Origin: Dichetophora obliterata
Taxonomy: Eukaryota > Arthropoda > Insecta > Diptera > Sciomyzidae
DNA length: 64,000 nt
Assembly (NCBI GenBank): GCA_963920525.1
Contig: OY986436.1
Coordinates: 10,314,001-10,378,000 of the forward strand
Direction of reading: 5' to 3'
In this document: piece after piece, positions 58,011-64,000 of the stretch
Numbering within the stretch: the first letter of the stretch is position 1
Layout: each line of letters opens with the position of its first letter
Position numbers and translations under genes: made by a program
Notes under the pieces: generated by a model
The model's input: only the letters and a program-made list of their open reading frames with translations
The model's database searches: none
Told to the model about the DNA's origin: nothing

Positions 58011-59410
58011 CCCCATGGGACATGTGTTATCGGTACAGTGACCTTGAGTCTTACGATTCATCATCCAAACTTCTGCTGAAGCTGTCGAGATGTCATATTT
58101 GATTTGATATGATTGTTTTTATATAATGTTATCCATTGTACTGGAAAAGAACATGTTCTTATATGTAGTCATTCTTATTTCTAATTAAATAAAAAAAAAT
58201 GTCGAAGATACAGAAACAATAAAATATCTACCCTAAAAAGGTGGTGTGAACTATATGTCAAGATCGAAAAAAAACACGATGTTTTCAAAACTCACAGTAA
58301 AAATAATGTGGTCAAATTTCCTGCAACGTATTTTTTAATTATTTAAAAAATATTGAACGCAGAAAATCTTGATGAAATCTAAACCGAAATGTGTTTAGCT
58401 AAACAGATTTTTTGTTGCCAAGACAAGGAGGTCAATGATTGACTTTCGAACATCAAACAAGTTCGCATAATTAAACATAATTAATTAAAAATATTGAACG
58501 AAGAAAATCCTGATGAAATCTTAATGACAAAGAGGCCAATGATTGATTTTCGAATATCAAATATGTTCACATAATTAAGCTCCACAAAAGCAAACATTCA
58601 TTAAAGGTGTTAAATATAGCAAAGAACTGAAAAAAATCTAAAAAAAAAAAACCAAAACATAAACCATACACCTGCAGCAATGGAATTCGCATCAAGCAAA
58701 CTTAACCGCAACATTCCGCCTACACATATTCTATGGCCAATGATGCCAATGCCCGTGAAAAGCTATTTATTTGGCTGTTGCCGACGACTAGCTAAAGCGC
58801 TAATGCTCGCGCCTCGAGATTTTTCCTCTTAGATTTTCTCTTCCATATGCTTCTTTTGCACTTAGATTTACTCCATCAAAACTCAATAGCTTCTATGGCT
58901 CATTGCCATAAATAATTTATTTCGAATTTGTTATCGATAGAAGAGAAGGGGAACAAAAAATAAATCGATGTCGTCTACAGAATATTTATTTATAGACAGA
59001 TTTGTGAAGGAGCACATTGTGTGTTTTTGTTTTATTTTGCTTGACTCCCGTTACGAATAAAACATGAAAAGTTCAACAAGGCACATTGAGTGAAAAGAAA
59101 GTAGCTGATGATGAGCTTTTCAAGTATTGCGTTTCGTTTCGTTTCAAAAGGAAAGCAACAACCTCAACTCATAGCATTGTATTTACATGCGCCTGATTTG
59201 TAATATGCCCGAGATTGTATTGTATACACATACAACGTACATATTAGATGGATTACAGCTTTTTTGCACTTAATTGGGCTGCTTTTAGTATTAAATTTTA
59301 CTGCCTATGACGCTGATTACTTTACTTAACATAATCTCTGTATTCCTTTTTTGTCTTTTTGTAGTTTGTCCATTTATTGTGTCAATAAAATGTAACTTTT
59401 AACTTCATTT
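58011..59410. other. Mostly unique AT-rich DNA
   Basis: No gene or transposon end is recognised apart from the duplication at 58345-58580. GTTTCGTTTCGTTTC near 59130 is a short tandem. Confidence 0.4.
58345..58580 (+). repeat. Two-copy tandem duplication, second copy deleted
   Basis: Both copies contain AAATATTGAACG.AGAAAATC, TGATGAAATCT, GTCAATGATTG and TTCGCATAATTA. The second lacks a ~40-bp segment present in the first. Confidence 0.75.
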
Positions 59411-59413
59411 AAC

Positions 59414-59525
59414 TAGACATGGGTAACACAGCAAAACAGCTCTGCGCTAATACATCAACTCAAGCGCAGTATACTGTTTTTGCTAAGTGCGTTAACGCAA
59501 TTGCGCCATGACGTAGTTCGTAGAG
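59414..59525 (+). mobile_element. Element X, left-end fragment
   Basis: TAGACATGGGTAACAC at 59414, then GTTAACGCAATTGCG and CATGACGTAGTT, match the left ends at 6395 and 46144. The rest of X does not follow here. Its inner part reappears inverted at 62183-62340. Confidence 0.7.
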
Positions 59526-59643
59526 ATGTGCTCCCTCTTAAATCGCAACGTTAATCAACGCAGTGAGATTTTTAGTTGGATAGCGTGTTGAGAAGCAACG
59601 CACAAAGAACGAGCTAGAAACTATTGATATTAGTGCGTTTTTT

Positions 59644-60033
59644 TTAACCCATTAACAGCGTTGGGCATTTTTTTTACCCATGAAAATGCTTCTGCAGAAT
59701 TGATAATAACTCAGGACTGGTAACAGCTAAATGTTAAATTTTTTTGTTTGTTACTTTAAGAAAACATAGAGATATTAATTTTTTTTGGAGTGTGTCAAAA
59801 AATTTGCACGTTAACTACTACATTTTCAAAGTCAAAAGTGAGTAAGTTGAAAATTTGTGTTTTTATCAATAAAAAATTTTATTGTTTAAAAAATGTAAAA
59901 TCTCTCTTTTATATTATTTTTAATTTTATTTTTTAAAAAAATGTAAAAGCTCTCTTAGCCAATTAACCAACTATACCTGCTATTGATAGGAAATTCCTGA
60001 TATAAAACTGTGTTGTCGCTGCGGAAGGAAGTT
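59644..60033 (+). repeat. Segment W, copy 1
   Basis: From 59660 this matches 63293-63712, with the first ~240 bp nearly identical. It starts TTAA|CCCATTAACAGCG, which resembles a piggyBac-type end. Copy 2 lacks those first bases. W leads into Z in both copies. No coding region. Confidence 0.7.
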
Positions 60034-61081
60034 CCCAGCAAACCAAAGCTTCCGAATTCGTAACGAATTCGTTACGAATTTTTCTAAATCATTCCGAGTT
60101 CGGAATCCGAATTCGTAGCGATTTCTTAACGAAAATCGTATGCAGGGGTTGACACGAATTCGTAACGAATTCTCGTAACAAATTCGGAAGGAATTTTAGT
60201 AACGAATTCGTAACAAATTCGTAAAGAATGTGAGTATTGTATTCGTAACGAATTCGTAACAAATTCGTAAAGAATTTGAGCATTGTATTCGTAACGAATT
60301 CGTAACAAATTCGTAAAGAATTTAAGTATCGTATTCGTAACGAATTCGTAACAAATTCGCAAAGAATTTACATATCGAATTCGTAACAAATTCGTAACAG
60401 ATTCGTAAAGAATTGTCGCTTTCTCTATTTTCCATGGAATCTTGGGAAAGTATTGAATTTAAAAGATTCCCATCTTCTCGCTTAACGCTCTTCCTAAAGG
60501 CTTGCCGGGACATTTTTTCTTTTACCACTTTATTATTTTTCAATCTTTAATTTGTTATTTATCACAACTTTTAATTGTTTAATTTTTTTTTTACGAATTT
60601 GATTTAAATGCACAACATATTAATTGTAACTCACTTCCATAAACACATTTTTCTCCACTTACATTTTAGCTCTGTTGTTTCAAACTAAATTATTTTACAA
60701 ATGGCAAATTATTTAAAACAGCGGTCGTCAGCGCCTTACTCTTTCCACTCTTTTACAGCAACTTCAAGATTTTCATGATTGTTGTAATTCGCGGAATCGT
60801 TCACAGGCGCAGCTGCACCGCAACAATACAGCGCGTGTGTGTTTTTGTTTTTTTCTTGTCGTTGTTGGTAAATACAGCGCGTCCTTGTTGTTGGTGTTTT
60901 TTTACTTGCTGGTAAAAGCAGTGCAATTTAAATTTGAAAATTTGATCTCGGAACTATTTCGAATTATTCGGAAATGTTCCGAAACTACTGTTGCGAAATA
61001 GTTACGAATTCGTTAAGGATTCTCGAAATAGTTACAAAATTATCGGAATTCAGACAAATTCGGAAACTTTGGTTTGCAGGG
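60034..61081. mobile_element. Element with CCCWGCAAACC ends, inserted in W-Z
   Basis: CCCAGCAAACCAAAGCTTCC at 60034 and CCCTGCAAACCAAAGTTTCC in reverse complement at 61081 form the ends. The paired copy at 63712 has GGAAGTTGCGTTC uninterrupted, which proves insertion. Comparison gives a duplication of TT, or GTT if the last G is not counted. The 1,048-bp body holds a 46-bp tandem array and 'GAATTCGTAAC' palindromes but no transposase. Superfamily not assigned. Confidence 0.85.
60193..60415 (+). repeat. 46-bp tandem array inside the inserted element
   Basis: 'GTATTCGTAACGAATTCG' marks units at 60239, 60285, 60331 and 60377 (46-bp steps), each with TAACAAATTCGTAAAGAATT. The minus openings with repeated LRICYEFVTNS are translations of this array. 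Confidence 0.9.
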
Positions 61082-61105
61082 TTGTGTTCATTTAGAACAC
61101 ATGAA

Positions 61106-62182
61106 CGACGCACAGTGCACTTTTTAATTTTAGGATGACATTTAGGTTTTTTTTTGTTAAATTTTATAAAAAAAATATTTTTATTCGTCAGATTATAAAA
61201 CATGTATTATGAATGTGTTATTAAAAACTTGATGTATATTATGGTTTTTTTTATAAAATTCGTCAAAGTTGAAACTTTTTAACGAAAATAAGCTCAATAA
61301 AACCCAAAAAATAAAGTCAAGTTTAAACAATAATAACCTCGAGCACAAAGTGTATTTCAAGGTTTTGTTTTTTGGACTTTTTTGTGTCTATAAATTCGTC
61401 AAGGAATGAAAATTTAAGTGAAATTTATTAGAAAATATCTTGCTAATTAAGCATTATTAAGGTCGAAGGCTATATCTATCATAAAATATCGTACTTCTAC
61501 CTTATGTTTCTGTAAAAACCTGCTGCATCTAGCTGCTCTTAAGAAAAACTACTTAATTTGAAAAAAGTCTTAAAAATCAAGTTTTGCCCTAAAATGCACT
61601 GATCTCCAAGACAATTTGTAGCTACTCTTAAATTTAAAGAAAAATAGAATTCATAATTTAAAACAAGTTGTGGCTTTATTTTGTATTAGCAACCATTTTT
61701 AATTTTTTTTTTTAATATCGTTAACCCATATCCAGCTATTGGTGCATTTTTGCGTACATTTTAAAGGTAAAAATAAAAATTTTAAATTTTGCCAGATAAA
61801 GTTTAGGGCCATATATAGACTCTGGACGAAGTTTCATCGATTTTGGCCCGGTAGTTAAGGAGCCGCCGGAAATGGGTTAATTTAGTAATATTGTTTTATA
61901 GGAGCTATATCTAAAATTTATCCGATATGAAATATTTTTAGCATGACGTTTAAGTGAAGTTAAATAAACTAAATTTACGCTTTAAAAACATAAATAAGCA
62001 ATTTTATGCGGGTTTTTTTTTGTATGGGAGGTAGGCGATGCAGTTGACCTAGAATTCTTTTTAGTGCTGTTACTTAATTTAGGCTAAAACTCATTTGTAC
62101 AAAATTTCATGGCCCTAGCTTTTATAGTTTCTGAAATAATGCAAATGTCATCCTAAAATCGAAAAAAGCGCACCGTGCGGCG
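61106..62182 (+). mobile_element. Element Z, copy 2
   Basis: Left CGACGCACAGTGCACTTTTT and, in reverse complement, right CGCCGCACGGTGCGCTTTTT form the ends, each with GGATGACATTT further in. The body matches copy 1 (10675-13416) once the Helitron is removed. It contains the piggyBac-type MITE at 61725-61876. Relative to neighbouring X sequence it is in the opposite orientation to copy 1. Confidence 0.7.
61725..61876. mobile_element. piggyBac-type MITE with TTAA duplication
   Basis: TTAA at 61721-61724 and 61877-61880 flank CCCATATCC...GGAAATGGG. Z copy 1 has a single uninterrupted TTAA at the same place (CGTTAATTTGGTC near 13110). TTAA targets and CCC-starting ends are typical of piggyBac elements. 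The 152 bp are non-coding. Confidence 0.8.
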
Positions 62183-62340
62183 CCTCGAACATAACGATAG
62201 AATGTTCGAAGCAAACATTGTTGCTTGTTTAAATATCAAAATGGAGTTGCGGGGAAAATGTGGTTAATCATGCGTGTTTGGAGTGCATTTGATTGTTATG
62301 ATGCTAGGAGATTCACGGAATGGTTTTATTAGTTAACTTG
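62183..62340 (-). mobile_element. Element X, inverted inner fragment
   Basis: The reverse complement matches 10090-10235 (GCACTCCAAACACGCA, CCCGCAACTCC, AATGTTTGCTTCGAAC). A second piece of X at 62700-62770 matches 9930-9995 inverted. The ~360 bp between them does not match X. Confidence 0.7.
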
Positions 62341-62767
62341 ATTTTGGACGATCCAAACTATGAGGAGACCTGATCTATCGTCCACTTCAGACTGTTAATG
62401 AAGCATGAGGGTTCACTGAATGGAAAGATACATTGTAATCTTTACCCATCAAATGACCAAATTAGAATCCATTATAATCTTTGACCATCAATACAATAGA
62501 TAAGGTATTTTACGGCACAATGAACCGTCAAAGTTGCGTAATTAGAAATTCGTATCTAACAGTAACTAATACTGAGAAACGTACTAATGGTTAACCCATT
62601 TTCTACCGCGCATCTTATTTTTTGAGAAAAAAATGTCAAACTTCTAAATATCTATAATAGTTTATATATAATCGTATATATATGATAGTTAATATGATAG
62701 TCAAATTGGAATCAATTTGATCCATCGATCCATCTTCCAACTTGTCTTGCGTCAATTCAATTGATGA

Positions 62768-62815
62768 TCACTCTCCTACTTATTTGATCGAAAGATCAAA
62801 TAAGTAGGGGAGTGT
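62768..62815. repeat. Tight hairpin at the end of inverted Y
   Basis: CCTACTTATTTGATC (62775-62789), loop GAAA and GATCAAATAAGTAGG (62794-62808) pair perfectly. Pairing extends outward to about 21 bp with one mismatch, so eight bases of the Y terminus (CACTCTCC) are present as an inverted duplicate. Confidence 0.85.
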
Positions 62816-63292
62816 CTCCGGTTGTGGGACACCCTTCGTATTTTGTGGGACACCCCTTTCAAACTTGTAGTTTGACAGTACTCAGTTATTTTGCTAACAG
62901 CAAAGTGAATGCACACATTTGTTTGAATGATGTGAGCATTGCAAAAAAAAAAAAAAAATAAAATCGAAAAACATTCAGTACATTAGTAACTTTTGAATTT
63001 TGAATTGAGAGGACGATAAACTGAAGTGAACTAATTTAAAGACCAAGTAGAGGACAACCTGGAATTTCCTACTGGCGCCAGCAAGCGAGAGACAGAAGTG
63101 GCTGGCGCAAATTCTTAGATGAGGACAAGACCGACATACAGTTGTAGCGCCACCTAAGTAAGTAGGTAAGTAATTTAAAAAGAAGTTATGCATAATTTAT
63201 GCAGTATTTTCATTGTATTTTGAAAACATAAATTTCTGGCAAAATATGTCCACCATACAATTTCGCCAGTTGTGGGACACCTCATGAAACCG
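62807..63292 (+). mobile_element. Element Y, inverted truncated copy
   Basis: GGGGAGTGTCTCCGGTTGTG at 62807 is the Y right end in reverse orientation, with TA at 62805-62806. It matches 9425-9899 inverted and includes one non-LTR C-terminus. It breaks at 63293 within CCGGTTG and joins segment W. Confidence 0.75.
63040..63147 (+). pseudogene. Non-LTR C-terminus in inverted Y
   Basis: The frame reads GQPGISYWRQQARDRSGWRK then FLDEDKTDIQL, with a TAG at 63145-63147 followed by AGCGCCACC and (TAAG)n. It is the same relic as the four in the 7.2-9.8 kb array, here on the plus strand, which confirms that Y is inverted. Confidence 0.6.
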
Positions 63293-63725
63293 GTTGGGCA
63301 TTTTTTTTACCCATGAAAATGCTTCTGCAGAATTGATAATAACTCAGGACTGGTAACAGCTAAATGTTAAATTTTTTTGTTTGTTACTTTAAGAAAACAT
63401 AGAGATATTAATTTTTTTTGGAGTGTGTCAAAAAATTTGCACGTTAACTACTACATTTTCAAAGTCAAAAGTGAGTAAGTTGAAAATTTGTGTTTTTATC
63501 AATAAAAAATTTTATTGTTTAAAATTTTATTTTTATTGTTTATTGTTTATTGTTTAAAAAAATGTAAAATCTCTCTTTTATTTTATTTTAAATTTTATTT
63601 TTTAAAAATATATAAAAGCTTTCATTGCCAATTAAACAACTATACCTGCTATTGATAGAAAATTCCTGATATAAAACTGTGTTGTCGCTGCGTAAGGAAG
63701 TTGCGTTCATTTAGAACACATTAAC
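63293..63725 (+). repeat. Segment W, copy 2
   Basis: It matches 59660-60033 and contains a small extra TTTATTGT tandem near 63525-63560. It shows the unfilled site of the 60034-61081 element. Confidence 0.85.
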
Positions 63726-64000
63726 GACGCACAATGCGCTTTTTAATTTTAGGATGACATTTAGGTTTTTTTTGTTTAATTTTATAAAAAAAAAATTTTA
63801 TTCGTCAGATTATAAAACATGTATTATGAATGTGTTATTAAAAACTTGATGTATATTATGGTTTTTTTATAAAATTCGTCAAAGTTGAAACTTTTTAACG
63901 AAAATAAGCTCAATAAAATCCAAAAAATAAAGTCAAGTTTAAGCAATAATAACTTCGAGCACAAAGTATATTTCAAGGTTTTGTTTTTTGGACTTTTTTG
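63726..64000 (+). mobile_element. Element Z, copy 3, cut by window end
   Basis: From GACGCACAATGCGCTTTTTA onward it matches 61107-61386 closely. The window ends before the piggyBac-type site, so whether that MITE is present here is unknown. Confidence 0.75.

Noticed and set aside
60089..60543. Three minus openings with repeated LRICYEFVTNS
   Set aside because: They are frame-shifted translations of the 46-bp array inside the 60034-61081 element.
1..64000. CRISPR array, operon or prokaryotic genes
   Set aside because: Tandem repeats here lack the repeat-spacer pattern, and composition and transposon types are eukaryotic.

Overview
The window is 64 kb of AT-rich eukaryotic DNA with no gene that I can defend. 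It reads as a repeat-dense intergenic or long-intron region from an insect, most likely a higher fly. A tephritid fruit fly is my best guess, an inference from the style of the mobile elements rather than from any marker gene. Supporting signs are several hAT elements with 8-bp target duplications, Helitrons with TC...CTAG ends, non-LTR fragments with (AAGT)n or (TAA)n tails, foldback elements, and many short-unit satellites. Nearly all of the listed reading frames are translations of simple repeats, inverted repeats or chance AT-rich openings.

Layout. 1-6.4 kb: AT-rich DNA with two small inverted-repeat elements (2.3 and 2.6 kb) and simple repeats. 6.4-13.6 kb: one hAT-like element, here called X, whose ends lie 7.2 kb apart because other elements sit inside it. 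These are Y (6669-9899), which carries a 718-bp tandem array with broken copies of a zinc-finger coding segment, and Z (10675-13416), which itself contains a Helitron. 13.6-15.8 kb: unique DNA. 16.2-21.4 kb: four MITE-like elements, a CT microsatellite and a ~110-bp minisatellite interrupted by two elements. 21.4-27 kb: AT-rich DNA, a near-perfect 58-bp hairpin element, a minisatellite and a hAT transposase relic. 27-29.3 kb: a Helitron split by a foldback. 31-35.4 kb: a 2.3-kb G/T minisatellite and a GGCCGAACA-type repeat family. 35.7-36.3 kb: a Harbinger-like element containing a tRNA-like Pol III unit.

38.8-43.1 kb: a dimeric satellite, two broken non-LTR retrotransposon 3' ends, and a GTTAAAGTGAG minisatellite. 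45-49.4 kb: a satellite in both orientations, an unexpanded 869-bp copy of X, and a 1.84-kb Harbinger-like element. 49.8-52.6 kb: a foldback built of ~75-bp repeats. 52.6-53.9 kb: unique DNA with a polypyrimidine-CAG|GTGAGT motif that resembles a recursive splice site. 54.2-57.0 kb: a hAT foldback with a perfect 8-bp duplication, then a 1.5-kb palindromic element with a perfect 12-bp duplication. 59.4-64 kb: rearranged X, Y and Z pieces and a recent ~3.6-kb-spaced duplication, which provides natural empty sites for two insertions.

No pathway or operon-like unit is present. Functional content is limited to broken transposon proteins: a PHD-like C4HC3 finger, hAT dimerisation domain, RNase H with zinc-knuckle tail, and a non-LTR C-terminus. 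The most unusual points are the zinc-finger cassette amplified as a satellite inside a transposon, the multi-level nesting at 6.4-13.6 kb, and insertion histories that can be read from paired copies inside the window. All element names X, Y, Z, W and S are local labels.
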